NCBI GenBank assembly: GCA_012103475.1
Contig: WLWS01000001.1
Span: 558,001-622,000, forward strand
Direction: 5' to 3'
Length of the DNA: 64,000 nt
DNA from: Gammaproteobacteria bacterium
GTDB taxonomy: Bacteria; Pseudomonadota; Gammaproteobacteria; Eutrophobiales; Eutrophobiaceae
Shown here: in pieces, positions 1 through 8,374 of the stretch
Layout: every line of letters begins with the position of its first letter
Position numbering within the stretch: the first letter of the stretch is position 1
Position numbers and translations under genes: made by a program
The notes under the pieces: generated by a model
Databases searched by the model: none
What the model was told of the DNA's origin: nothing
The model's input: only the letters and a program-made list of their open reading frames with translations

Positions 1-696
1 TTCTTCACTGCTCACCATCAGGCAAATAGCACCATCACCGACAGGTGACACTTCAAAAAGGCCAAGCGGTTCAACAATGGGGCGTTGCGCACATACCTCT
101 TCCAATGTCATCGGTTTTCGGTATTGTGCCAGTGGATTAAGGGCCGCATGAGCTCGATTTTTAACGGCTATCTGTGCAATATCATTTCTACTGGCACCTG
201 TTTCGTGCATATAGCGATTGGCGTCAAAGGCGTACCAGGCAATCGGGGTCAAACCAAAAGGTGATTGAAAATCCACATCGCCAACCACACGTATACCTCT
301 GTCCATAATCATTTCAGCCGGCGCGCCAGTGCTAAACTCAATTCCGCAGGCGAGAGCGAAGTCTGTTTTTCCGCTGCTGACATCCTCACAAGCCTGATCA
401 AAAGCCAGACCACCGGTAATACCCATATTATTGATGTCACTTATGCGAGCATCACAGCGCAATCCCAGTCGACTGGCAAGAAACGTGGCAAAACCGAGCT
501 GTTGAGTCGCCGGGGTCGGACTGGTCAAATTCAACGAACCAATGTCTTCTCTGGCTACGCCTGAGTTGTTGGCAGTCTGGATAATGAGATCGCAGAGTAT
601 GTCCTGCTCGAATTCTTCAATGGCCTCGCCCGGACGTGGCATCAGGCGACCAACTGGTCGCGCCGCATAATCAAGAATTACGGCCTGTCTGTTCAC
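1..696 (-). CDS. Thiolase-like protein (SCP2-thiolase type), truncated by the window edge, nucleophilic Cys missing
   Basis: Reading the minus strand from a GTG at 696 gives an open frame running off the window. The GTG overlaps the TGA of the upstream gene by 4 bases (GTGA), which supports translational coupling. The N-terminal half of a thiolase is recognisable: a GKTDFALACGIE segment matching the family's G-x-x-D-x-x-x-A-x-G-x-E, and an NRAHAALNPLAQYRKP stretch typical of SCP2-type thiolases. Where these enzymes carry the acyl-accepting cysteine (VNNNCATG in human SCPx) this protein reads INNMGITG, so the cysteine is glycine. The C-terminal His and Cys motifs lie outside the window. Classical thiolysis is therefore doubtful; it may be a thiolase-like protein with another acyl-CoA role. 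It is the third gene after nnrS and the Mpo1-like gene. Confidence 0.75.
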   Translation of the reverse strand, partial: MNRQAVILDYAARPVGRLMPRPGEAIEEFEQDILCDLIIQTANNSGVAREDIGSLNLTSPTPATQQLGFATFLASRLGLRCDARISDINNMGITGGLAFDQACEDVSSGKTDFALACGIEFSTGAPAEMIMDRGIRVVGDVDFQSPFGLTPIAWYAFDANRYMHETGASRNDIAQIAVKNRAHAALNPLAQYRKPMTLEEVCAQRPIVEPLGLFEVSPVGDGAICLMVSSEE

Positions 697-1073
697 ATTC
701 CGTCGATGTCTTCTTCAAGTGTGATATCTTCCAGTGTTTTCCCGATCATAATGTTTTCACAACGTAGTACCTCTGCATCCATTTTTCGACGGCACATCAA
801 ACCAAACATTTTGAAATCACCAAGTAAGGACCAGAGCGGGTAGCTAAAAGTAGCAGGACGGTTCTTCTCTACAAAATAGTGACTGTACCAGGCAAAACCG
901 TAGCCACTGAGAGGAAGCAACAGCAGCAGATAAAAGCTATAAGTAACAGAAAGTATCAGGAGTGGGAACAGAGTCGCCGTACCAAAGAAATGCCAGCGTC
1001 GTGTTGTGGCTTTACTGTGTTCACAAACATAAAAAGGCCAGAACTCAGTGAACGAAGTATAAGGTGTCGACAT
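693..1073 (-). CDS. Mpo1-like / DUF962 membrane protein
   Basis: This 126-residue protein carries the DUF962 (YGL010w/Mpo1-like) pattern. An N-terminal F-x-E-F-W-P-F-Y-x-x-E-H block is followed by two hydrophobic segments at roughly residues 30-60, then HYFVEKNRPATFSYPLWSL near 65-85. Yeast Mpo1 is an Fe(II)-dependent dioxygenase of 2-hydroxy fatty acids and its His residues bind iron; the conserved histidines are visible here. The bacterial function is not established. It starts 45 bp after nnrS and its stop overlaps the thiolase-like gene, so the three probably form one operon. A lipid or acyl-CoA role is an inference from the family and the downstream neighbour. Confidence 0.8.
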   Translation of the reverse strand: MSTPYTSFTEFWPFYVCEHSKATTRRWHFFGTATLFPLLILSVTYSFYLLLLLPLSGYGFAWYSHYFVEKNRPATFSYPLWSLLGDFKMFGLMCRRKMDAEVLRCENIMIGKTLEDITLEEDIDGM

Positions 1074-1118
1074 CCGAACAGTTTAATTCGGAACGACACT
1101 AAATACCACGCTACAGCT

Positions 1119-2300
1119 TCAACCCTCTTTGCCGTCAATTCTGGCAAGACTGAGGATCGGAATGTAGATAAACAGAAATATAAGAAAAGAAAGCGCCCAG
1201 GTGAGTCCGGCCGCGACCATCAGGGACAACCAGGATGATTCGAAAAAAAACGGTGCGATAACCCGAAACAGGACAGCAAGATTAACAAAGCCATAGGCTA
1301 TTGCCATTGCGATTGTCGCCTGCAAGGGTCTCCCGGTATGTCCGAGTGCTACCCGTGACATCATTCCGATTACGAAATTGCCAACTGTACCCACCGCAAA
1401 GGCATGTATAGCCACGCTGCGCGTTAACGACAGGTATTCAGATAAAGCGAATAGAACAAAGCCGATGACCAGCCAGGCATAACCAACATGCAGAACCCAC
1501 AGTAGCGGAGTCATCAGAGTCAGATGTGACCGCCAGCCACACAGGCGAATGAAATGGACTACTGCACAAACTCCGGCCAGATAGATCGCGGCGCTGTTGA
1601 ATCCGGACAAATCCGCAAGCACAAACAACAGGTAAAAAAGGATACTTGCCACATTAACCGATTTCCACGAATGAATCTCTACACCACCCAGACCATTGCT
1701 GGTGAACATTGGCAACACACGGCCACCAAGAATAATGATCAGCAAAAGAGTCAACCATAAAGCAAGTGTCAATCCTGTCTGAGCGCTGTTGGCAATCCCG
1801 AGTATCTGCAGATGCATGAGCAGGTTCGCTACAGAATACAGCAACAATATTGGAATAAACACGGCGTTGCGCCACTGTTTTGCGCGCACGACGTAAGTCG
1901 ACAACACCAGAGCAAGCAAAGGGAAAAAAGCCAAATCAACGAGGACGGTCGACCAGACCGGAGCAAGTACAGGAAAGGTGATAAGCAATCGGCCAGCGAA
2001 CCAGACAAGTACCAATATGATCAGTTTGTAACCTTTTATTCCAGGTAGGCCCGTCCATGCCTGCACAGCTGTCAGGAGAAATCCCGCGATAACGGCTGCG
2101 ACAAAACCGAAGAGCATTTCATGTGCATGCCAGAGATTGTGACTGAAATGCATTGTTAACCTGAGTTCTCCGGACAGGATAGCTAACCAGAGCAGAATCA
2201 GACCCAGAGAAGCTATTGCTGCCACAATAAAAAAGGGCCGAAATGCCAACGCGAACAGACGTACTTGCAGACTGGGTTCATTTGATTCCGGCTTACTCAT
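1119..2300 (-). CDS. nnrS: NnrS family heme/copper-type membrane protein
   Basis: The protein is almost wholly hydrophobic, with about 12 predicted membrane spans. It carries the NnrS hallmark WHAHEMLFGF near the first third, followed by IAGFLLTAVQAWTG. NnrS proteins are linked to nitric oxide and denitrification stress and bind heme and copper in studied examples. I chose the ATG at 2300 (393 residues) over the in-frame ATG at 2345. A TACAAT -10 element sits at 2344-2349 and an FNR-type box is centred at about 2379.5, which puts the transcript start near 2337, downstream of the 2345 codon. The gene leads an operon with the Mpo1-like and thiolase-like genes. Confidence 0.9.
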   Translation of the reverse strand: MSKPESNEPSLQVRLFALAFRPFFIVAAIASLGLILLWLAILSGELRLTMHFSHNLWHAHEMLFGFVAAVIAGFLLTAVQAWTGLPGIKGYKLIILVLVWFAGRLLITFPVLAPVWSTVLVDLAFFPLLALVLSTYVVRAKQWRNAVFIPILLLYSVANLLMHLQILGIANSAQTGLTLALWLTLLLIIILGGRVLPMFTSNGLGGVEIHSWKSVNVASILFYLLFVLADLSGFNSAAIYLAGVCAVVHFIRLCGWRSHLTLMTPLLWVLHVGYAWLVIGFVLFALSEYLSLTRSVAIHAFAVGTVGNFVIGMMSRVALGHTGRPLQATIAMAIAYGFVNLAVLFRVIAPFFFESSWLSLMVAAGLTWALSFLIFLFIYIPILSLARIDGKEG

Positions 2301-2343
2301 GAGTTTGATTGACAATAATTGATGGCAGATTTTTCCAATTCGC

Positions 2344-2386
2344 ATTGTATATCATTCGCATGGCCTGATGATTTGACCCGCATCAA
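2344..2386 (-). promoter_or_regulatory. FNR/DNR-type class II promoter of nnrS
   Basis: On either strand the sequence at 2373-2386 reads TTGAC-CCGC-ATCAA, one mismatch from the FNR/ANR/DNR consensus TTGAT-N4-ATCAA. On the minus strand a TACAAT -10 hexamer lies at 2349-2344. The predicted start near 2337 is about 42 bases from the box centre, which is class II activator geometry. NnrS genes are commonly controlled by NO-sensing Crp/FNR-family regulators, so the layout fits the gene. The box also lies 137 bp upstream of the divergent decarboxylase gene at 2523, but no good -10 was seen at the matching distance on that side. Confidence 0.7.
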
Positions 2387-2522
2387 GCACGTTTTATCTG
2401 TCGAAACTAAACGATTATGCTGAGCTTGTGGGAAAACTTGCAAAGGTTTATATTCGTTTCATTCAGCTTATTGATAAATAGAACTCCTCCGACTTTCCAT
2501 ACAAACCTGAGCGCCTGGTCTT

Positions 2523-4178
2523 ATGCAAATTACCGTTGCCGAATACTTACTCACTCGATTAAAGTCACTCAATGTTGATCATGTTTTCGGTATTCCCGGA
2601 GATTTTATCCTGCCATTGTTCGAAACCATGGTGGATTTCGACATCGAGCAAATCGCTGCCTGTAACGAACTCAATGCAGGTTATGCGGCCGATGGCTACG
2701 CCAGACTGAGAGGGCTTGGTGCTGCAGCTGTAACATATGGACCCGGTTCTTTCAGTATCGTCAACGCCGTTGCAGGAGCCTATGCTGAAGAAGTCCCGAT
2801 TGTAATTATTTCAGGCGGGCCTTCCACTGATGCCTACGAAAAACGACCCGTTTTGCATCATCTGATGCTTGATAAGTACGAGACATCGGTAAATATATTT
2901 AAAAACATCACCGCTTACACTGCTGTACTGACAGATATTGACACCGCCGCCCAGGAAATAGACAAGGCTTTATGCATATGTCTGGCGGAAAAGAGACCTG
3001 TGTTTCTGGAAATCCCCAGTGATATTCAACGCTCGCTGGTGGATAGTCCGGCCGACAAGCTTGACTATCTTGCCTACATCAAAACCGACAAGGAAGCGGC
3101 ACGTCTGGCCTGTACAGCACTGGTTGAGAAAATTATCAGCAGTGAACGCACTGTTATCCTGCCCGGTCATGAAATTCATCGTTGGGGTTTGCAGGATAAA
3201 GTCAGAAAAATTCTGGAGTTCACCAACATACCGGCTGCCTCTTTGTTTATCGGCAAAGCCGACTATCTGGAACATCAGGATAACTGTATCGGATCTTATC
3301 AGGGCGCGGGCTCGCGTAAGGAAGTTAAAGACTATGTCGAAAGTGCAGACAATGTCATCTTTTTGGGATCCGTGCCGTCGGATTTTAATCTGGGCGGTTT
3401 CACAGCGGAATTATCAGACCAACAGGCCGTAATAGTCTGGAACGAGAAGGTACAAATGGGCGCAGATACCTTTAATAATGTGAGTATCGTAGATGTGGTC
3501 AACGAACTTCTGGAAAGATTGCCGGAATCAGTAATGCCGGCACAAAGCGATGCACCAGTCAGATGCTTCTCTCATGTGCCCGATACAAGCTATCAGGCTA
3601 AAGCCGAAACCGCACTTACTAATAAGCGCTTTTACGATCGTCTGGTCAATTTCCTGCAGGCGAAGGATGTCGTACTCGCTGACGCCGGTTGCGCCATCAA
3701 CATCACTCATCTGCAGTTACCAGAAGAGACTGATTATATTGCTTCGTGTTACTGGGCCTCCATCGGCATGGCTTTTGGCGCCACACTAGGTGCCTGTCTG
3801 GCTGCAGAAAAAGGACAGCGTGTAATAGCCGTCGAAGGTGACGGTTCTTTTCAAATGACCGCACAGGAATTATCCAGCCTCGCCCGCTACAAGCTTCCGG
3901 CTGTGGTTTTCGTAGTCAATAATAAGGGCTATACCGCTGAACGCCTGATTCACGATGGCCCCTTTAATGACATACCGGAATGGCGATATCACAAGCTACC
4001 GGAGGCCTTCGGTGGTGGCGAAGGTATCGATGTGCATACAGAAGAAAAACTGGAGGCCGCAATGGAAAGAGCTGAAAATTACTCCGGACCGGGACCACTC
4101 CTGATTGAGGTACATGTTGACCCGCTTGATGCGTCTGAGGCATTCAAGTTAATGAGTGAGGTATTACGCACTCATTAG
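2523..4178 (+). CDS. Thiamine-diphosphate-dependent 2-oxoacid decarboxylase (pyruvate/indolepyruvate decarboxylase family)
   Basis: At 551 residues this is full length for the PDC/IPDC family. The catalytic set known from Zymomonas PDC is visible: Asp27 in GIPGDF, Glu49 in CNELNAGYAADGYAR, the His112-His113 pair in VLHHLML, and Glu473 in NNKGYTAE. The ThDP/Mg motif begins GDGS at 439 and ends with NN. The reaction would be non-oxidative decarboxylation of a 2-oxoacid to an aldehyde in the cytoplasm. Whether the substrate is pyruvate, indolepyruvate or phenylpyruvate cannot be read from sequence alone. True PDCs are uncommon in bacteria. No strong Shine-Dalgarno is seen before the ATG. It ends in a hairpin and the next gene has its own FNR-type box. 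Confidence 0.9.
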   Translation: MQITVAEYLLTRLKSLNVDHVFGIPGDFILPLFETMVDFDIEQIAACNELNAGYAADGYARLRGLGAAAVTYGPGSFSIVNAVAGAYAEEVPIVIISGGPSTDAYEKRPVLHHLMLDKYETSVNIFKNITAYTAVLTDIDTAAQEIDKALCICLAEKRPVFLEIPSDIQRSLVDSPADKLDYLAYIKTDKEAARLACTALVEKIISSERTVILPGHEIHRWGLQDKVRKILEFTNIPAASLFIGKADYLEHQDNCIGSYQGAGSRKEVKDYVESADNVIFLGSVPSDFNLGGFTAELSDQQAVIVWNEKVQMGADTFNNVSIVDVVNELLERLPESVMPAQSDAPVRCFSHVPDTSYQAKAETALTNKRFYDRLVNFLQAKDVVLADAGCAINITHLQLPEETDYIASCYWASIGMAFGATLGACLAAEKGQRVIAVEGDGSFQMTAQELSSLARYKLPAVVFVVNNKGYTAERLIHDGPFNDIPEWRYHKLPEAFGGGEGIDVHTEEKLEAAMERAENYSGPGPLLIEVHVDPLDASEAFKLMSEVLRTH

Positions 4179-4185
4179 GCCTTTT
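4150..4185 (+). terminator. Hairpin at the 3' end of the decarboxylase gene
   Basis: A perfect 9-bp inverted repeat (TAATGAGTG at 4150-4158, CACTCATTA at 4169-4177) with a 10-base loop overlaps the stop codon, followed by GGCC and four T. The stem is AT-rich and the T run short, so it is at best a weak intrinsic terminator separating this gene from the one at 4346. Confidence 0.45.
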
Positions 4186-4224
4186 CTTGCTCGACCCACT
4201 TATATCAGACTAAGCAGTGATTAA

Positions 4225-4238
4225 TTGATTCTTATCAA
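4225..4238 (+). promoter_or_regulatory. Perfect FNR/ANR/DNR-type binding box
   Basis: The bases TTGAT-TCTT-ATCAA match the Crp/FNR-family anaerobic or NO-responsive consensus exactly. The box is centred at 4231.5, about 114 bp before the flavoprotein gene at 4346. A class II start would fall near 4273. The corresponding -10 position has only a weak match, so the exact transcript start is uncertain. Together with the nnrS box it suggests that the 4346-7135 genes respond to low oxygen or nitric oxide. Confidence 0.7.
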
Positions 4239-4345
4239 TGAACTCGCTGCGTAGATCCTGCACACTCTAGCCTGCACAATATCAGCTCTGTTTCGCCCTG
4301 AAAGGGCCAACAGACAGTTCAACTGTCCGGAATGGTGTAAAAGCA

Positions 4346-5827
4346 ATGAGTAGAAACCTGCAGAACCGTCGATCTTTCCTGCTTCGAACCGGCGCCAGCC
4401 TTGCGGCGCTCTTTGCCGGTACTTTCAATAGTTCCAGCGTTTTCGCAAAATCCGGCCTTAATTATCTATCTCGCATTAAGGGATTGATTGTTGACAAGAC
4501 TCACCCGCACTACCCGCTCTGGCGCTCCAGTATGTCCTGGTATATTTTTAAACCTGAACGATTCCCAGACAAAATCATTCGCGCCAGTTCTGAACAAGAT
4601 GTCATACACGCAATTAACTATGCACGCACGAGCGGACAGAAAGTGGTGGTTCGTTCAACCGGTCATAACCCGGCCCGTGCCGTCTTACGCAATGATGGCT
4701 TATTGCTGGATCTCAGTCAGTTACGCGAAGTTGAAGTCGACAAAGAGTCTATGACAGCCTGGGTTCAACCAGGCATTAAGGCCGAAGAGTTATTACACAT
4801 TACCGAGCAGGTCGGGCTGGCATTTCCTGCTGCTCATACCGGCATCGTTGGTCTTGGCGGCTATTTGCTAGGAGGTGGGCTGGGCTGGAATATGCCGGAG
4901 TATGGTATTGCCTGCCGCTCTATTCTGGCTGCCGAAATTATCACTGCACAGGGTAAAAAAGTTATCGCATCAGCAGACGAAAACCAGGAATTGCACTGGG
5001 CGATACGTGGTTCAGGTCAGGGATTTTTCGGTGCTGTTGTTCGTTACAAACTACAGCTTTATCCTTTGCACACAAGTATTCTCCTAAACCGTTATGTTAT
5101 TTCCCTTGATAACATGGAGAAAGCTGTCGAGTATTTTGAAAAAATTGGCAATGCAGGGGATAAGAGACTGGAAACATTCATCAAGGTCGGTCGCTTTTAT
5201 CCCTCAAACCTGCCTGAAGCAAAACGGGATCTGGTATGCACCGTTGGTTTTTTCGCCTTTGCTGATTCACCCGCCGAAGCTAAGCAAATAATGTCACCAG
5301 TAGTTGACAGCGGCATCAGCAATATCAGTCTGCTTAAAAAGGAAAACCTGAATATTTCCTATAAGGATCTATACAGACCACCGGAAACAGATTACTCAAG
5401 CCCCAACCGTACTGTTGTTGAAAATATGTGGACTGACGAACTGGGTAAAACCTTGCTCTTGTTGACTGAAAAAATGAAAAATGAACCACCCACGTCTCCC
5501 CGATCATTTCTACTCGGTGGCTGGTCGTTCAACTCCACCTTTGAAGACCCGAGCTCCTGCGTACAAACCGCAGGCAGACATTACTTATCCTGGTATATGA
5601 TAGCCGAAGAAGAGAAGCACATTGATCCGAATTATAAGTGGATGGACGAATCACTGGAACTGGTAATGCCTTTCTCAAAAGGTCATTACATCAACGAGAT
5701 TGACACGCTACGTTATCCTGATCAGGTACAGCATTGTTTTTCAGTAAAAAGCTGGAAGAAACTGGCCACTTTAAGGAAGAAACACGATCCTGATAATGTG
5801 TTCCATACCTTTCTTGGGCATACTTGA
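4346..5827 (+). CDS. Tat-exported FAD-dependent oxidoreductase (PCMH-type FAD domain with BBE-like C-terminus)
   Basis: The first 35 residues form a Tat signal: RRSFLLRTGASLAALFAG followed by a cleavage-like VFAKS. The mature protein has a PCMH-type FAD domain at about residues 65-245, with VVRSTGHNPA, GLGGYLLGGGLGW and a GSGQGFFGAV segment. A berberine-bridge-like C-terminus ends KKHDPDNVF. The histidine in STGHN is the expected 8-alpha-histidyl FAD attachment site. The cysteine used for bicovalent attachment in plant BBE enzymes is not seen at the matching place, so single attachment is likely. It would oxidise an alcohol, sugar or phenolic substrate in the periplasm. The substrate is unknown. 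A cytochrome c gene lies two genes downstream. Confidence 0.85.
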   Translation: MSRNLQNRRSFLLRTGASLAALFAGTFNSSSVFAKSGLNYLSRIKGLIVDKTHPHYPLWRSSMSWYIFKPERFPDKIIRASSEQDVIHAINYARTSGQKVVVRSTGHNPARAVLRNDGLLLDLSQLREVEVDKESMTAWVQPGIKAEELLHITEQVGLAFPAAHTGIVGLGGYLLGGGLGWNMPEYGIACRSILAAEIITAQGKKVIASADENQELHWAIRGSGQGFFGAVVRYKLQLYPLHTSILLNRYVISLDNMEKAVEYFEKIGNAGDKRLETFIKVGRFYPSNLPEAKRDLVCTVGFFAFADSPAEAKQIMSPVVDSGISNISLLKKENLNISYKDLYRPPETDYSSPNRTVVENMWTDELGKTLLLLTEKMKNEPPTSPRSFLLGGWSFNSTFEDPSSCVQTAGRHYLSWYMIAEEEKHIDPNYKWMDESLELVMPFSKGHYINEIDTLRYPDQVQHCFSVKSWKKLATLRKKHDPDNVFHTFLGHT

Positions 5828-6849
5828 AATTCAACAGCAGCTTGGGACGATACACATTGAGTACAGAAAATATTGCGGTTGTCGGTATTGGTCGAATGGG
5901 CAAAGGTATTGCCCTGGCTTTCGCCTATGCAGGTTTTGATGTTGATCTTATCGATAGTGAAGATCGATTCAGAGAAGATTTTTCTACCATCGAAAATGAA
6001 ACGCGAATTGAAATCAAAGCGGAACTTGATTTTCTTCAGAGCATAGGGATTATTTCAAATACTCAGATTGAATCAATAAACTCCCGTATTCAGCTGCTGC
6101 CTTTTGCAGATGCTTCAGCCGCACTCTCTAATGCGGATTTTGTTTTTGAAGCGGTTCTTGAAATCCCTCAGGTGAAACAGTCAGTCTATAAGTGGCTTGG
6201 CGAACAAACCAGAGCTGAGGCTGTCGTATCCTCCACTACCTCTACGATGTCTGCCAATGATCTCGCCGCAATGCTGAGTGCACCACAACGCTTTATCAAC
6301 GCACATTGGCTCAATCCGGCACATCTTATGCCCGTAGTAGAAGTCAGCCCTGCCGATCTTACGGCTACCGTGGTTGTGAAAAAGATGACGTCTTTGCTGG
6401 AACGTATAGGAAAAATAACCGTGGTCTGTAAGGCCTCACCGGGTTTTATCATTTCCAGGATACAGGCTCTGGCTTTGAATGAGGCTGCCAGAATAGTTGA
6501 AGAAGGTGTTGCCACTGCAGAGGATGTCGACAAAGCGATTAAATACGGCTTCGGTATTCGCTATGCAACACTTGGCATGCTTGAGTTTATAGACTTTGGT
6601 GGCGGCGATATTCTTTATCATGGCACTCGCTACCTTGGTGACAATCTTAGTGAACAGCGTTTTAACGTGCCGGAAATTGTTCAGAATAATATGGAAAATA
6701 ATCGCAACGGTCTGCGCGATGGTGAAGGTTTTTATGACTGGAAGAACATTGATACGAATGATTTTAATCGTCAGAAAATGACAGATTTCGTGCGACTGTT
6801 ACAACATCGGCAACTTATGCCCGCTCCGGAGTCAATCAATGAAAAATAG
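5824..6849 (+). CDS. 3-hydroxyacyl-CoA dehydrogenase family protein
   Basis: An N-terminal Rossmann fold begins IAVVGIGRMGKGIA. A C-terminal 3HCDH domain follows, with GFIISRIQALALNEAARIV and GLRDGEGFYDW. The catalytic His-Asn region reads AHWLNPAHLMPVVEV and the CoA-side serine region SSTTSTMSA, so key residues appear intact. It should oxidise a 3-hydroxyacyl-CoA or related hydroxyacid with NAD in the cytoplasm. The start is a TTG overlapping the previous stop. A second TTG at 5857 gives MSTENIAVVG, which fits family N-termini better, so the first 11 residues are doubtful. Overlaps on both sides place it in one operon with the exported flavoprotein and the cytochrome. Confidence 0.85.
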   Translation: MKFNSSLGRYTLSTENIAVVGIGRMGKGIALAFAYAGFDVDLIDSEDRFREDFSTIENETRIEIKAELDFLQSIGIISNTQIESINSRIQLLPFADASAALSNADFVFEAVLEIPQVKQSVYKWLGEQTRAEAVVSSTTSTMSANDLAAMLSAPQRFINAHWLNPAHLMPVVEVSPADLTATVVVKKMTSLLERIGKITVVCKASPGFIISRIQALALNEAARIVEEGVATAEDVDKAIKYGFGIRYATLGMLEFIDFGGGDILYHGTRYLGDNLSEQRFNVPEIVQNNMENNRNGLRDGEGFYDWKNIDTNDFNRQKMTDFVRLLQHRQLMPAPESINEK

Positions 6850-7135
6850 TACTGTTTACTTATCTGTTTTACTCAGCTCTTTTTACCTTCAGGCTCTGAC
6901 TGCTGAAGAAAATTTCCCGAAGAAAATTGATCAGTGTGTTGCCTGCCATGGTGCAATTGGACACAGCAGCTATAGTCTTTTTCCACATCTGGCGGGCCAG
7001 AAAAAAGTTTATATCATCAGCCAGTTGAAAGCCTTTCGTGATGGCACCCGTAGTAACCCCTGGATGACACCTATCGCTGTACCACTAGACGACAATGAAA
7101 TAGAAGAACTCGCTAGTTTTTACGCCGAGCTTTAA
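6839..7135 (+). CDS. Small class I cytochrome c (c553-like)
   Basis: The 98-residue precursor has a signal peptide to about residue 22, one heme-binding CVACH motif near residue 33-37, and a likely distal Met in NPWMTPIA. The size fits a single-heme periplasmic electron carrier. It overlaps the 3' end of the dehydrogenase gene by 11 bp. As last gene after a Tat-exported flavoprotein it is the probable electron acceptor of that enzyme, as in p-cresol methylhydroxylase-type flavoprotein/cytochrome pairs (inference). Heme attachment would depend on the ccm operon encoded nearby. Its stop overlaps the stop of the convergent cyclophilin gene. Confidence 0.88.
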   Translation: MKNSTVYLSVLLSSFYLQALTAEENFPKKIDQCVACHGAIGHSSYSLFPHLAGQKKVYIISQLKAFRDGTRSNPWMTPIAVPLDDNEIEELASFYAEL

Positions 7136-7713
7136 TCCAGAACCTCGATTTTTTCGATTAGTACTGTTCTAAACGGCACGTCTTTTTCCAGATGACCTTT
7201 AGCGCTGGTTTTCACTTTGCCGATAGCATCTGCGACATCCATACCATAAATTATCTTCCCGAAAACACAATAACCGTATCCTTTCAAGGTCCGGTCCTTG
7301 AAATCAAAACTGGGATTGTCACTGAGGTTAATAAAAAACTGTGAATCTGCAGAGTTAGGATCCCATGTTCGCGCCATGGCAATAGTACCGCGCAGATTTT
7401 TCAGTTTATGTTTTGATGCTTCATTGCGAACAGGAGGGTCGGTAGCAAAGTAATTCAAATCAGGATCGTAACCTCCACCCTGAATTATCCATCCATCAAT
7501 TACGCGATGAAAAATCAGGCCATCATAGTATTGCTTGTTCACATAATTAAGAAAATTCTTTACCGTCCGTGGTGTCTTATCACTGAACAACTCGATATCA
7601 ATCACGCCAAGGCTGGTTGTCATTCTGACTTTGGGTAGTTCATCAGCGAATACAAACACCATTGGCTGAACCAGTAAGAATAAAAACAGGACTGTTCGTC
7701 TCAACCCGATCAT
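7132..7713 (-). CDS. Exported cyclophilin-type peptidyl-prolyl cis-trans isomerase
   Basis: Start at the ATG 7713, which overlaps the pdxH stop as ATGA. A further in-frame ATG at 7737 lies inside pdxH and is less likely. Residues 1-23 form a signal peptide. The cyclophilin core is complete: FHRVIDGWIIQGG (catalytic Arg and Gln), ARTWDPNSADSQFFI, and a C-terminal YCVFGKI. The tryptophan that binds cyclosporin in eukaryotic forms is absent here, as in PpiA/PpiB-type bacterial proteins. It should catalyse prolyl isomerisation in the periplasm. It is the last gene of the pdxH-side of the ccm operon. Confidence 0.88.
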   Translation of the reverse strand: MIGLRRTVLFLFLLVQPMVFVFADELPKVRMTTSLGVIDIELFSDKTPRTVKNFLNYVNKQYYDGLIFHRVIDGWIIQGGGYDPDLNYFATDPPVRNEASKHKLKNLRGTIAMARTWDPNSADSQFFINLSDNPSFDFKDRTLKGYGYCVFGKIIYGMDVADAIGKVKTSAKGHLEKDVPFRTVLIEKIEVLD

Positions 7714-8351
7714 GGCGCCAGCCTTTTCATGAGCCAATTTTCGCCATTTTCTGTTTCATAAAGAATGCGATCATGGAGTCGGTTTTCTCTACCCTGCCAG
7801 AATTCTATAGAATCAGGTACAACGCGATAACCAATCCAGGTCTCTGGTCTGGGTACCGTGTCCGGATACTGCCCTTCCAACAGCTTTATCCTTTCTTCCA
7901 TAAACCCCCGGCTATCGACTGTTGACGATTGATCCGCGACCCATACGGCTATTCGACTGCCATAAGGTCGTGAAGCGAAATATTCGTCGGCCTCAGCTGC
8001 GCTAAGCGCTTCTACTTTACCTTCCACACGAACCTGACGGTGCAAAGGTGACCAGTAAAATACCAGAGCAGCTGCAGGGTTTTCTGCCATCTGCTGCCCT
8101 TTTGCACTAACCGAATGGCTGTAAAAAACAAAGCCCCTGTCATCAAAACTTTTTAAGAGAACATAACGTGCTGCCGGTTTACCCAGCTCGTCTACTGTCG
8201 CCAGCACCATCGCATTCGGCAACTCAAGTTCGAAATCCACGGCCTGTTTGAACCAGCTTTCAAATTCAATTATCGGGTCAGCATGCATGTCTGTTTCCTG
8301 CAAACTAACTTGCCGATATTCGCGTCGCAATTTATCGTAATCAATACTCAT
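7710..8351 (-). CDS. pdxH: Pyridoxamine/pyridoxine 5'-phosphate oxidase
   Basis: The 213-residue protein matches PdxH throughout. It has RYVLLKSFDDRGFVFYSH and the FMN-binding region with SPLHRQVRVEG. Further on come SRPYGSRIAVWVADQSS and a C-terminal IEFWQGRENRLHDR. It converts pyridoxine or pyridoxamine phosphate to PLP with FMN and oxygen in the cytoplasm. It follows ccmI by 23 bp and overlaps the cyclophilin gene by 4 bp, so it may be read from the ccm transcript. Confidence 0.95.
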   Translation of the reverse strand: MSIDYDKLRREYRQVSLQETDMHADPIIEFESWFKQAVDFELELPNAMVLATVDELGKPAARYVLLKSFDDRGFVFYSHSVSAKGQQMAENPAAALVFYWSPLHRQVRVEGKVEALSAAEADEYFASRPYGSRIAVWVADQSSTVDSRGFMEERIKLLEGQYPDTVPRPETWIGYRVVPDSIEFWQGRENRLHDRILYETENGENWLMKRLAP

Positions 8352-8374
8352 ATCAGCTTTCGTCCCGCTTCGCT

